From SFFI01 sp964398655 (GTDB taxonomy: Bacteria > Bacillota > Clostridia > Saccharofermentanales > DTU023), in the NCBI GenBank assembly GCA_964398655.1, contig CAYNNG010000005.1:5081-69080 (forward strand): a stretch of DNA of 64,000 nt, written 5' to 3'. Of this stretch, positions 1 to 8,324 are shown piece after piece. The notes below the pieces were generated by a model, which was given only the letters and a program-made list of their open reading frames with translations, had not been told where the DNA came from and did no database searches. The position numbers and the translations under genes are program-made. The stretch's first letter is position 1. Each line of letters opens with the position of its first letter.

Positions 1-282
1 GCTATTGGTGGTATCTTAGTTGCCTCGCGCGGCAGCTCCGCCCAGGTTATGTGCTGTGATAACTACTTCATGCCCGCTCTTTCCGCGGTCTTTATTGGCC
101 GTACCGTGGGCGGCGCGGAAAAGCCCAACGCCTTAGGAACCATGATCGGCGCCCTCTTGGTTGCGACCCTGGAAAATGGTTTAACCATCCTGGCTGTTCC
201 TTTCTACGTTTTGCCGGCCGTCAAGGGTGGCGTTCTTGCTCTCGCCTTAATTGCCGCTTACGCCCCCAAGAAAGAGCGTTAA
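1..282 (+). CDS. Ribose-type ABC transporter permease, C-terminal fragment
   Basis: The reading frame is open from the first base of the window, so this is the last 93 residues of a longer gene that starts upstream. The hydrophobic segments and the pattern 'VFIGRTVGGAEKPNALGT' followed by 'LENGLTIL' match the C-terminus of RbsC/BPD_transp_2 permeases of the sugar (CUT2) importers. Such permeases work with a binding protein and a double-domain ATPase, presumably encoded upstream. It lies 44 bases before the methylthioribose kinase start, so the imported sugar is probably the substrate of the downstream pathway (methylthioribose, deoxyribose or ribose-like). That link is inferred from position only. 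Confidence 0.85.
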   Translation, partial: AIGGILVASRGSSAQVMCCDNYFMPALSAVFIGRTVGGAEKPNALGTMIGALLVATLENGLTILAVPFYVLPAVKGGVLALALIAAYAPKKER

Positions 283-326
283 TGCAGGCGTAGCTTCAAT
301 ACACAAAAAGAATAGGAGTGTCAACA

Positions 327-1553
327 ATGTCAAGATTTGCAGAATACTTTCAAATGGATGTTTCAGATATCGCAGAGTACGCTTACGAGAAGACCTCAGA
401 AATGATTGACTGGGATCGGGACAGTATGGTTGCGATCATCCCGCCCGAGCACGGAAACCTCAACCATGTTTACCGGGTTAAAGACGATCTGGGACATTCT
501 ATCTATATTAAACAAGCGGGTTTGACCGCGCGGATTTCCGAAGATATGAAGCCTTCAACTGACCGCAACCGCTTGGAATCCGAAATCCTTAAACTGGAGG
601 AAGGCTTTGCTCCCGGCATGGTTCCCCGTATCTATTTTTACGACACCGTCATGTGTGCCTCCGGCATGGAAGACTGCTCGGACTACGAGGTTATGCGGGA
701 TGCTATGCTCAAACATCAAATCTACCCGCATTTTGCAGAAGATATATCTACCTTTATGGTGCGGGCCCTGCTCTTGAGCTCCGATATCGTCATGAACCAT
801 ATCGAGAAAAAGGCTCTGGTCCAGAATTTTGTGAACGCCGACCTCTGTGACATTACAGAGAAACTCGTCCTCATGGAACCCTATATGGACGTCAACCAGC
901 GTAATAATGTTTATCCTCCCAACGCGGACTTTGTGCAGAAAGAATTGTATGACGATGAAGCTTTGCACCTAGAGGTGGCCAAGTTGAAGTTCCGCTTTAT
1001 GACCCACAGCCAGGCCCTTATCCAGGGTGACCTCCATACTGGGTCCATCTTTATCCGCGAAGGGGAGACCAAGGTCTTTGACTCGGAATTTGGGACCTAT
1101 GCTCCCATGGGTTACGATATCGGCAACATTATTGCCAACCTGATTTTTGCCTATGACAACGGTCTGGCCTATGGCAAGCAGGACTTCTGCGACTGGTGTC
1201 TAAAAACCATTGAAGACATAGTCGATTTATTTGTCGAAAAGTTTAATAAGCTCTACGACGAAAGTGTAACTGAGCCGATGGCCAAGGTTAAGGGCTTCAA
1301 GGAATGGTATTTGGCGGACATCCTCAATGACACGGCAGGATTTGCGGGTACGGAATTGCATCGCCGCACCGTAGGCCTGGCTAATGTTGCCGATGTCGTC
1401 AGCATTGAAGACGAAAAAATGCGCCTGCAGGCTGAGAGAATTAACATCCTCGCTGGCAAGAAATTTATCATGCAGCAAGCAGACTTCCGTACCGGTAAGG
1501 ATTACGTGGAAGCTATTCTGCAAGCGACAAAAGACGCCCAAGCTACGCTTTAA
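327..1553 (+). CDS. mtnK: S-methyl-5-thioribose kinase
   Basis: ATP-dependent kinase that phosphorylates 5-methylthioribose (and in some organisms 5-deoxyribose) at C1. The 408-residue length fits the family. Visible motifs are the ATP loop 'HGNLNHVYRV' near residue 45, a Lys in 'IYIKQA', the catalytic 'QGDLHTGSIF' near residue 232 and 'DSEFGTYAPMGYDIGN' near 252, the MtnK version of the kinase metal-binding motif. The frame is open from a GTG at 318, but that codon overlaps the Shine-Dalgarno AGGAG (314-318); ATG 327 sits 8 bases after it and is chosen. It is followed after 20 bases by mtnA. Whether the real substrate is the methylthio or the 5-deoxy sugar cannot be read from sequence. Confidence 0.93.
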   Translation: MSRFAEYFQMDVSDIAEYAYEKTSEMIDWDRDSMVAIIPPEHGNLNHVYRVKDDLGHSIYIKQAGLTARISEDMKPSTDRNRLESEILKLEEGFAPGMVPRIYFYDTVMCASGMEDCSDYEVMRDAMLKHQIYPHFAEDISTFMVRALLLSSDIVMNHIEKKALVQNFVNADLCDITEKLVLMEPYMDVNQRNNVYPPNADFVQKELYDDEALHLEVAKLKFRFMTHSQALIQGDLHTGSIFIREGETKVFDSEFGTYAPMGYDIGNIIANLIFAYDNGLAYGKQDFCDWCLKTIEDIVDLFVEKFNKLYDESVTEPMAKVKGFKEWYLADILNDTAGFAGTELHRRTVGLANVADVVSIEDEKMRLQAERINILAGKKFIMQQADFRTGKDYVEAILQATKDAQATL

Positions 1554-1573
1554 GAGATCAAGGAGCTGAGGAA

Positions 1574-2674
1574 ATGGATAAAGTAGAAGCATTTTTTGAT
1601 CAAGTCATTACGGTTAAATGGGGCCCGGATAAAAAGTCTGTAGACATTATCGACCAGAGCCTTTTGCCTGGTACTTTTAAACGTATCCAGTTGGATACCG
1701 CAGAAGAGATCTGGGAAGCGATTAAAAAGCTGAGAGTTCGGGGAGCCCCCGCCATTGGCATTATGGCAGCCTTTGGGACTGCTCTCTTGGCTGACCAGAT
1801 TGCTACAGAAGATTATGAGGACTTTGCCCGGCAGTGCCGTGAAATTACCTCTTATCTTGCTACCTCCCGTCCCACGGCGGTTAACCTCTTCTGGGCCTTG
1901 GACCGGATGCACAAACTTATCGATAACTCCCGCGACCTCCCCGTATCCCAGATTAAGCAAAAGCTCTTTGCGGAAGCGGAAGCCATTCAAGCTGAGGACG
2001 TCGAGATCAGCCGCAATATTGGTGAGATCGGATTTTCTTTGCTTTCTGACCTAAAAGAGGAGGGCAAGGAGATCGGCATCTTAACCCACTGCAACGCCGG
2101 TACCCTGGCCACAGGCAAATACGGAACAGCTACAGCTCCCATGTATATGGCCCTGGAGCATGGTTGGCCCGGTGACGCTATGCACGTTTACTGTGACGAG
2201 ACCCGACCCCTCCTGCAAGGTGCGCGTTTGACCGCCTTTGAATTGAGCCATGCCGGTATTAAAACCACTCTGCAATGTGATAATATGGCTTCCGTCCTGA
2301 TGGCCCAAGGCAAGATCCAGATTATTTTTGTCGGCTGTGACCGGGTAGCCAGGAACGGCGATGCGGCTAACAAGATTGGGACGAACACGGTAGCCATTCT
2401 GGCCAAGCACTACGGCATTCCTTTCTACGTCTGTGCCCCCAGCTCCACGATTGACATGGCGACACTCACAGGTGAGGACATACCTATTGAAATGCGCGAT
2501 CCTCATGAGGTCAGCGAGATGTGGTATAAGGAGCGCATGACCGCGGAAGACGTGGATATCTTCAACCCTGCCTTTGACGTGACAGACCATAGCCTCATTA
2601 CCGGGATTATTACCGACAAGGGCCTGTGCAAGGCTCCCTATGATGAGGCCTTTACGGCTATTGGCTTAGCCTAA
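1574..2674 (+). CDS. mtnA: S-methyl-5-thioribose-1-phosphate isomerase
   Basis: Aldose-ketose isomerase of the eIF2B-alpha/MtnA superfamily that converts methylthioribose-1-phosphate (or 5-deoxyribose-1-phosphate) to the ribulose form. Family motifs: 'RVRGAPAIGIMAAFG' near residue 55, 'RPTAVNLFWA' near 98, 'HCNAGTLATG' near 172 carrying the catalytic Cys, 'ETRPLLQGARLT' near 213, and 'GCDRVARNGDAANKIGT' near 253 carrying the catalytic Asp. Length 366 residues, slightly longer than common bacterial members. Shine-Dalgarno-like AAGGAG and GAGG precede the ATG. It acts directly after MtnK and before the aldolase at 3138; the co-orientation and 15-20 base gaps suggest one operon. Confidence 0.93.
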   Translation: MDKVEAFFDQVITVKWGPDKKSVDIIDQSLLPGTFKRIQLDTAEEIWEAIKKLRVRGAPAIGIMAAFGTALLADQIATEDYEDFARQCREITSYLATSRPTAVNLFWALDRMHKLIDNSRDLPVSQIKQKLFAEAEAIQAEDVEISRNIGEIGFSLLSDLKEEGKEIGILTHCNAGTLATGKYGTATAPMYMALEHGWPGDAMHVYCDETRPLLQGARLTAFELSHAGIKTTLQCDNMASVLMAQGKIQIIFVGCDRVARNGDAANKIGTNTVAILAKHYGIPFYVCAPSSTIDMATLTGEDIPIEMRDPHEVSEMWYKERMTAEDVDIFNPAFDVTDHSLITGIITDKGLCKAPYDEAFTAIGLA

Positions 2675-2689
2675 GGTGGGGAGATAGCC

Positions 2690-3133
2690 ATGCTGAAAGG
2701 GATACCTGCCGGAATTTCTCCGGAGCTACTAAAGGTACTAGCCGAGATGGGCCACGGCGATACTCTCGTCATCGGTGATGCCAATTTTGCCGCTGCCTCG
2801 CTGGCCCAGGCAGGCGGTCATATCAATATCCGCGCGGATGGCCAGGGCGCAAGCGAGCTCTTGGACCAAATTCTCCAGCTTTTCCCCCTGGATACTTTTG
2901 TCGATAAATCTGTCATGATCATGGACAAGGCAGAAATGCACAAGGACTTAGAGTGTCCCATCTGGGAAGAGTTTAGCGAGATTGTCGCCCGCTATGACGA
3001 GCGGGGGAAGGACACGATTAGCTTCCTCGACCGTTATGAATTTTATGAAAAAGCCAAGGAAGCTTATGCCATAGTTTCCACGAGTGAAACGGCCTTCTAC
3101 GCTTGTATTATTTTGCAGAAAGGGGCCATCTAA
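2690..3133 (+). CDS. RbsD/FucU family sugar mutarotase
   Basis: A 147-residue protein of the RbsD/FucU fold, which interconverts the anomers of free sugars such as ribose or fucose. The N-terminal 'EMGHGDTLVIGDANF' holds the conserved catalytic His/Asp region, and the C-terminal tyrosine and 'TSETAFYACIILQKG' match the FucU ending. It starts 15 bases after mtnA and ends 4 bases before the aldolase. In this context it likely supplies the right anomer of the imported deoxy- or methylthio-pentose to the kinase. FucU versus RbsD cannot be settled by eye; the ending looks more FucU-like. Confidence 0.88.
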   Translation: MLKGIPAGISPELLKVLAEMGHGDTLVIGDANFAAASLAQAGGHINIRADGQGASELLDQILQLFPLDTFVDKSVMIMDKAEMHKDLECPIWEEFSEIVARYDERGKDTISFLDRYEFYEKAKEAYAIVSTSETAFYACIILQKGAI

Positions 3134-3137
3134 AAAT

Positions 3138-3803
3138 ATGCTGGATGAACTAAAAGAACGTGTTGTCTACGCTGCGAAAGAGGCAGAAAGAACAGACTTA
3201 TGTAAGCACAAATCAGGCAATTTCAGCGCCTATGACCCCAAAGCTCAAGTGGTAATCGTTACGCCTAGTGGCGTAGCCCGCTCAGAACTCAGGTCTGACC
3301 AGCTTTGTGTCTTAGACCTCGATGCCAACGTATTAGCTTGGAATGGCGTAAACAAGCCTTCCAGTGAAGTTCTTATGCACATTGCTATCTATAAAAATCG
3401 GCCGGACGTTGGCGCTATCGTGCATACCCATTCACGCTACGCCACCGCCTTTGCCATCCTGAATAAGCCCATCCCGCCCATCATTTACGAGAGCTTTGTT
3501 CTGGGCCAAAGTCCCACGATCCCCGTGGCACCCTACGCCAGGCCCGGCACCCGTGACCTTGCCCAGTCTGTCTCCGCTACCCTCCGAGAGGCCGATTGCT
3601 GCCTCCTGGAAAGCCATGGAGCAATCGCTATCGGTGCTGACATGGAAGAGGCCCTGCTAAGAGCCAACTACGTGGAAGAGCTATCTGAGCTGTATTACTT
3701 GACCCTCACTATCAATCAAGGCTGCGAGCCTAAGATCCTGGCTCAAGAAGAACTGCAAAAATGGGCCTATCCTACGGACATAAAGTTTCCTGAGGATAAG
3801 TAG
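3138..3803 (+). CDS. Class II aldolase (fuculose-phosphate aldolase-like)
   Basis: Zinc-dependent aldolase of the class II aldolase/adducin family, 221 residues. Expected catalytic features are all present: 'SGNFSAYD' phosphate loop near residue 28, the acid in 'PSSEVLMH', the zinc pair in 'HTHSRYATAFA' near 96, and the third His in 'ESHGAIAIG' near 157. Next to mtnK and mtnA the expected reaction is cleavage of 5-deoxyribulose-1-phosphate or methylthioribulose-1-phosphate to dihydroxyacetone phosphate plus acetaldehyde or methylthioacetaldehyde, as known for MtnK-MtnA-aldolase clusters. The frame is open from 3084, inside the previous gene; ATG 3138 starts the conserved N-terminus. Its Shine-Dalgarno (AAGGGG) is distant, so translational coupling is likely. 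An ordinary fuculose-phosphate aldolase is the alternative. Confidence 0.87.
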   Translation: MLDELKERVVYAAKEAERTDLCKHKSGNFSAYDPKAQVVIVTPSGVARSELRSDQLCVLDLDANVLAWNGVNKPSSEVLMHIAIYKNRPDVGAIVHTHSRYATAFAILNKPIPPIIYESFVLGQSPTIPVAPYARPGTRDLAQSVSATLREADCCLLESHGAIAIGADMEEALLRANYVEELSELYYLTLTINQGCEPKILAQEELQKWAYPTDIKFPEDK

Positions 3804-3820
3804 GCGAGGAGGCCAGACTG

Positions 3821-4750
3821 ATGAGTAAAGTAGTAGTTTTTGGCAGCTTCGTTGTAGATTTAATGGCCCGTGCCCCCCATCTTCCTGGGCCGGCAGAAAC
3901 GGTAAAAGGAGATTTGTTTAAGCGCGGGCCTGGTGGCAAAGGCTTTAACCAGGGTGTTGCGGCTTTTAAATCTGGGGCGGATGTTACCATGGTAAGTAAG
4001 GTGGGTCAGGACCCTCTTGCTGCTGTGGCCCTGGACCTCATGACAGAGCTTAAGATGAACCAGGATTACATGTTTGTGAATCCTGAGGTTAACACTGGGG
4101 TAGCGCTGATCGTTATTGAGGAAAAAACCTCTCAAAATCAGATCGTCATCGTGCCTGGTGCCTGCAATACGATTACCGCAGATGAGGTGGCTTCTATTGA
4201 ACCCTTGCTGGAAGAGGCAGACTATCTTCTTCTGCAGTTGGAAGTAAATCAGGAAGCCAATGTCTGGGTGACAGACCTTGCCCGTAAGCATCAAGTAAAA
4301 GTCATTATGAATACCGCCCCTTATGCTCAGATTCCTGATTCTCTGCTGCAGAAGTTTTGGCTGGTGACACCCAACGAAGTAGAAGTTGAGGGGCTGACTG
4401 GCGTTAAAGTGGATAGCGAAGCCTCCGCTCGTGAAGCCGCGGCGGTTCTACAAAAACGAGGCATTGAAAATGTCATTATCACCCTGGGAGCGCTGGGAGT
4501 ATTCGTGGCGACTCCAGACCGCGATCGCTTTATTCCTGCCTTCCAGGTAGAGGCTCTGGACAGTACGGGTGCCGGGGACGCCTTCAATGGCGGCCTCTTG
4601 ACTGCGCTTTCAGAAGGCAAAGACCTCTTTGCAGCGGCCGAGTTTGCCAATGCTACGGCTGCTCTGTCTGTGCAGAAGTTGGGCACCACGCCCTCCATGC
4701 CCTGGCGGTCCGAGATCGATCAATTCGTAGCTGACCGCAAGCAGCCCTAA
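3821..4750 (+). CDS. PfkB-family sugar kinase, ribokinase-like
   Basis: A 309-residue PfkB-family kinase. The N-terminal 'GSFVVDLMARAPHLP' and 'GPGGKGFNQGVAA' sugar-binding motifs and the C-terminal 'DSTGAGDAFNGG' anion hole with its catalytic Asp are intact, and 'TPNEVEVEGLTG' matches the ribokinase middle region. A good GGAGG precedes the ATG. It is the last gene of the tight run from mtnK, 17 bases after the aldolase. Ribokinases make pentose-5-phosphates, and a 5-deoxy sugar cannot be phosphorylated there, so this kinase may handle a second imported sugar (ribose) or another hydroxyl. The substrate is not determined. Confidence 0.87.
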   Translation: MSKVVVFGSFVVDLMARAPHLPGPAETVKGDLFKRGPGGKGFNQGVAAFKSGADVTMVSKVGQDPLAAVALDLMTELKMNQDYMFVNPEVNTGVALIVIEEKTSQNQIVIVPGACNTITADEVASIEPLLEEADYLLLQLEVNQEANVWVTDLARKHQVKVIMNTAPYAQIPDSLLQKFWLVTPNEVEVEGLTGVKVDSEASAREAAAVLQKRGIENVIITLGALGVFVATPDRDRFIPAFQVEALDSTGAGDAFNGGLLTALSEGKDLFAAAEFANATAALSVQKLGTTPSMPWRSEIDQFVADRKQP

Positions 4751-4836
4751 ATATTTATACATAGCTCCTTGAGCTGAGTTAGCCGTACCACTCAGATTCT
4801 ATTAATCTAAGGGACTATTATTGAAAGGAGCAGAAC

Positions 4837-5922
4837 ATGAAATTAGCCATCTTAGGAGCAGGGAACGTAGGCTGCGCTCTAGCCGCAGACCTCAGCCTTA
4901 AAGGTCATGAGGTCACTTTGATCAAGACTTCGAACTCTTTACACGATGTAAATTTCCGCTATCTTCAAGAGCATAACGGTGAGATGACCTTGAATGAATT
5001 CTCTGAGCACAAGCTAGCGCATATCCACCAGGTTACTAGAGACCTTGCGGAAATCTCTGGAGCAGCCGTGGTGATTATCACTGTCCAGACCAACTACCAT
5101 GAGGACCTGATTCACAGACTGGCTCCTTATCTGGAAGATGACCAGTTAGTGCTGCTAGTTCCTGGCTGCTTATCCACGGCCTACTTTTTAAAGCATTGTC
5201 CGGATAAGCAGCTCATGCTGGCCGAGGCCGAGAGCTCTTTTATTGATGGCAGACTTGTGGAACCGGGAATATTCAAAGTAGGGTTTAGAAATGTGAGAAA
5301 TCCTTTGGGTATTTATCCTAGAGCCCGACGGGAAGAGGCCAAGATATTGCTAGACCAGCTTGAGCAGCGCTTTGTGTACCTGGAATCTGTGGTGGAGGCA
5401 GCCTTACATAACCCCAACATTCTGGTTCACACGGTTGGTTCGGTTTTGAGTATTCCGCGTATTGAGCAGGCTAAGGATAGCTTCTGCATGTACCACGAAG
5501 CCTACTCGCGTGATAATCCCGCAACCTGGAGGGTAGTGGAAGCACTTGATGCGGAAAAATTGCAAATCCTGGCCCAGCTGGGCTTTGCCCAAGTTAGCTA
5601 TGTGGAAGCCTGCAAGTGGCGGAATAGTCAGGATGAAAGCCTGGATGCTCGAGAGGTATTTTTACGCTATGCGGAGATGGAAACCCGGGCCAAGGGTCCG
5701 GTGAAGGTGGAGTCGCGCTACATCTCAGAAGATGTGCCTCAGGGCCTGGTCATGCTGGAGTCGCTTGCCAGCGTCCTAGATGTTCCTACCCCTATAGCTT
5801 CCGGGTTAATTGCTCTGGCTTCCGCAGCCCTGGGACGAGACTTGCGGGCCGAAGGCCGTACAGTTGACCGCTTGGGCCTCGACAATATTCAAAAGATTCT
5901 CCAGGATGGGGGGCACATCTAG
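4837..5922 (+). CDS. NAD/NADP octopine/nopaline dehydrogenase family protein
   Basis: A 361-residue two-domain dehydrogenase. The N-terminus is a Rossmann nucleotide-binding motif ('AILGAGNVGCALAADL') and the C-terminal half, with 'PNILVHTVGSVLSIPRIE' and 'FCMYHEAYS', matches the octopine dehydrogenase domain. The family reductively joins an amino acid to an oxo-acid, or oxidises such opines, but many bacterial members are uncharacterised. An AAAGGAG lies before the ATG. It stands 86 bases after the sugar kinase in the same direction, so co-transcription is possible but not shown. No pathway link to the upstream sugar genes is evident from sequence. Confidence 0.8.
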   Translation: MKLAILGAGNVGCALAADLSLKGHEVTLIKTSNSLHDVNFRYLQEHNGEMTLNEFSEHKLAHIHQVTRDLAEISGAAVVIITVQTNYHEDLIHRLAPYLEDDQLVLLVPGCLSTAYFLKHCPDKQLMLAEAESSFIDGRLVEPGIFKVGFRNVRNPLGIYPRARREEAKILLDQLEQRFVYLESVVEAALHNPNILVHTVGSVLSIPRIEQAKDSFCMYHEAYSRDNPATWRVVEALDAEKLQILAQLGFAQVSYVEACKWRNSQDESLDAREVFLRYAEMETRAKGPVKVESRYISEDVPQGLVMLESLASVLDVPTPIASGLIALASAALGRDLRAEGRTVDRLGLDNIQKILQDGGHI

Positions 5923-5950
5923 AACTGTTAGCAGGCTTGCTTAAGCTTCC

Positions 5951-5959
5951 TGTTATAAT
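5951..5959 (+). promoter_or_regulatory. Extended -10 promoter for leucyl aminopeptidase
   Basis: TG-T-TATAAT, a perfect -10 hexamer with the extended TGN element, ends 29 bases before the aminopeptidase ATG at 5989. No good -35 is seen at the usual distance, which extended -10 promoters tolerate. The Shine-Dalgarno GGAGG at 5979-5983 sits between it and the start. Confidence 0.6.
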
Positions 5960-5988
5960 TGACTAGTAAAAATAATTTGGAGGTGCAC

Positions 5989-7458
5989 ATGCAAGTATTA
6001 GTTGAAAAGCTTTCTGCCCGCACTAGTGACTGGCCTTTGAAAATCATGATTCGCAAGCAAGAGGAGGGTTGGCCACAAGAACTAGCAGGTTTTGAACCCA
6101 GCTTTAAAGAGGAGAAGGATAGGGCTGGTGTCCGTATGCTTCGCCAGGTCCAAGCTGGTAAGCTTGCCGAACTCTTGATATTAACTATTAAGCCAGATGC
6201 GGGGATCTATGATTTGCAAAAGGCTTTCAAGGCTTTTGCGGGCAAGCTTGAAGAATTTAAGGAGCCTGCTCTGGCCGCCTGGCTTAGCTCGGATTTTAGC
6301 GACCAAGAGTTTACCCAAATCGCGAGAACCCTGATTCTTCTGGATAACAAGTTTGACCAGCACATTAAGTCTGGCTACAAAAACACCTTGACCCCAGAAG
6401 ACACTGAGGACGAAGACGACAATAGAGTTAAGCAAATTGTCCTGCTAACAGATAGGGCAGAGGCTGACCAGCTCCTGCATGAAGCCGATAGCTTAGCTCA
6501 GGCTACGGCCTTGGCACGTAACCTGGTTAATGAGCCGGCAAACATTATGACTCCCCGCCAGCTGGCGCAAGAAGCTGAAAAGCTGGCCCAAGAGACTGGC
6601 TTTGAGATCGAAGTCCTGGGTCCCCAAAAAATCCAGGACCTGGGTATGGATGCGTATTGGAGCGTGGCTAAGGGCTCAGCTGAAGAACCTCGTTTCATTA
6701 TCATGCGCTACCTGAACAATCCTCAAAGTGAGGAAGTTTTGGCCCTGGTTGGTAAAGGCCTCTGCTATGACTCGGGCGGCTATGATCTCAAACCGGGCAG
6801 TGGCATGCGGACTATGAACTCCGATATGGCAGGCTCTGCCGCAGTTATCGCGACCATGGGCGCCTTGGCCAGAGAGAAAGCTCCGGTAAATGTAGTGGCC
6901 CTGGTTGCCGCCTGTGAAAACATGGTTTCGGGCAGCTCCTTCCGCAACGGCGACATTATTGGCTCCTTGGCGGGCAAATCTATCGAGATTATGTCTACGG
7001 ACGCAGAAGGCCGACTGACCTTAGCCGATGCGGTTACCTATGCCTGGCAGAAGGAAAAGGCCACGGCGATTGTGGATATCGCGACCCTCACGGGGGCGGT
7101 TATCGTTGCTTTAGGTGATCACATTACAGGTTCTATTTCTGACTCGGATGAGCTCTGGCAGGCCGCAGAAGCAGCCTCTCAACTGTCTGGCGACAAGCTC
7201 TGGCGTCTGCCCATTGATGACGATTATGAGGAAAAGAACAAATCCGAGCGTGCGGACATCAAAAATGGCGGTTACCGGGGTGGCGGATCTATCACGGCTG
7301 GCCTCTTCGTACGTGCCTTTGCCAATAATACCCCCTTCCTGCACCTGGACATTGCGGGTACCTCCTATAACGAATCTGGTACTGACCGCTTCCCCAAGGG
7401 CGCGAGTGGAGTTGGCGCAGAGCTCTTGTATTACCTGAGCAAGGAATTCTTTGCCTAA
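5989..7458 (+). CDS. Leucyl aminopeptidase, M17 family
   Basis: Cytosolic two-metal aminopeptidase that removes N-terminal residues from peptides. The 489-residue protein has an M17-type N-terminal domain, then the catalytic domain with 'VGKGLCYDSGGYDLKPG' near residue 252 (metal Lys and Asp), 'MNSDMAG' (metal Asp) and 'STDAEGRLTLADA' near 332 (metal Asp and Glu, catalytic Arg). The usual NTDAEGRL signature starts with Ser here, and the usual Lys of the second motif is Asn; the metal ligands are kept. The frame is open from a TTG at 5959, but that codon is the end of the -10 box; ATG 5989 has GGAGG 5 bases upstream. A strong terminator follows. Confidence 0.93.
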   Translation: MQVLVEKLSARTSDWPLKIMIRKQEEGWPQELAGFEPSFKEEKDRAGVRMLRQVQAGKLAELLILTIKPDAGIYDLQKAFKAFAGKLEEFKEPALAAWLSSDFSDQEFTQIARTLILLDNKFDQHIKSGYKNTLTPEDTEDEDDNRVKQIVLLTDRAEADQLLHEADSLAQATALARNLVNEPANIMTPRQLAQEAEKLAQETGFEIEVLGPQKIQDLGMDAYWSVAKGSAEEPRFIIMRYLNNPQSEEVLALVGKGLCYDSGGYDLKPGSGMRTMNSDMAGSAAVIATMGALAREKAPVNVVALVAACENMVSGSSFRNGDIIGSLAGKSIEIMSTDAEGRLTLADAVTYAWQKEKATAIVDIATLTGAVIVALGDHITGSISDSDELWQAAEAASQLSGDKLWRLPIDDDYEEKNKSERADIKNGGYRGGGSITAGLFVRAFANNTPFLHLDIAGTSYNESGTDRFPKGASGVGAELLYYLSKEFFA

Positions 7459-7501
7459 GAGCGTCACAGGAAATATTTGCAATTAATTAAGTTAGTACAC
7501 T

Positions 7502-7552
7502 AAAAAAAGAGGGGGCCTCGCTACACGCCAGTGAAGAGGTCCCTTCTTTTTT
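7502..7552. terminator. Bidirectional rho-independent terminator
   Basis: A 13-bp stem (7507-7519 with 7536-7548, two G-U pairs) is flanked by an A-run on the left (7502-7508) and a T-run on the right (7547-7552). It lies between two convergent genes, the aminopeptidase (plus) and the membrane protein ending at 7587 (minus), and can serve both. Confidence 0.85.
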
Positions 7553-7586
7553 ATTATCTTGGACTAGTGAGTCAAAGCAGATCCGC

Positions 7587-8261
7587 TTATTTCTGGTGGT
7601 CTGGGACCTGGGCTTTTCTGTGCTTATAGCTAAAGTAGAGCCCAAGGCAGACCAGGCAGAGGGCTAGGAGAACTAATAGGATAACGAAAGCCATGGACTC
7701 GAAAAATTCCTGGGGCAGGTATTCAATAATCGGGTCCTTGGCGGGGTCGAAAATCCAATAGTCGTTGCGGAAAACCAGCTGGTGGAAAAGCGTAAAGGCC
7801 CGGCTAAAATCCGCTAGCATCACGAGGCCGATGAGTGCGGGGAAGAGGAGAGCCACCATGGGCCCCCAGAGCAAGGGGCTCTGGATTTTTTGCCGGCGCA
7901 GATAGCCCAGGGTAAGCAAACACACAGGCAGGCAGACCAGGGTGGTCTTCAGGATCAGCTGAAAGACTGCCCGTACTTCTGCAAAATGTTGTCGGCCTTG
8001 GGCGGACATGGGAAGACCTTGAAATTCAAGCTCCCATTCAAAGCCAGGTTTCAGACCGTAAGTTACCATGGCTTGGTAATTTTGCAGGATTCTGTCTTCG
8101 CCTAGCTTACAGGGGTCAGAGGCGGACAGTTCGGGGAGATAGGTCTGATAGGTCCAGGGCTCCAGGATTGTCAGGCAAATGGCCGCTCCCCAGAGCAGAC
8201 CGATGAGCGACAGAGTCGCGAGAATTTTACTTAGCAGTAATAAGGTTTTACTTGTTTCCAT
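7587..8261 (-). CDS. Hypothetical multi-pass membrane protein
   Basis: I do not recognise this 224-residue protein. It has about four hydrophobic stretches: residues about 8-30 ('LSKILATLSLIGLLWGAAIC'), 98-120, 131-153 and 190-215. The region between the first and second is a roughly 65-residue polar loop probably outside the membrane. The C-terminus is short and basic. The ATG has only a weak ribosome site. It is transcribed alone, convergent with the aminopeptidase and divergent from clpB, so it could share the clpB upstream region. Codon use looks like that of the neighbours and nothing suggests transfer. Confidence 0.6.
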   Translation of the reverse strand: METSKTLLLLSKILATLSLIGLLWGAAICLTILEPWTYQTYLPELSASDPCKLGEDRILQNYQAMVTYGLKPGFEWELEFQGLPMSAQGRQHFAEVRAVFQLILKTTLVCLPVCLLTLGYLRRQKIQSPLLWGPMVALLFPALIGLVMLADFSRAFTLFHQLVFRNDYWIFDPAKDPIIEYLPQEFFESMAFVILLVLLALCLVCLGLYFSYKHRKAQVPDHQK

Positions 8262-8324
8262 AAGGTGCCTACTTGTTACTTCCCTCTTGGCATTAGTACT
8301 TGTGGTTAAAGTGCTGTAGCAGTT

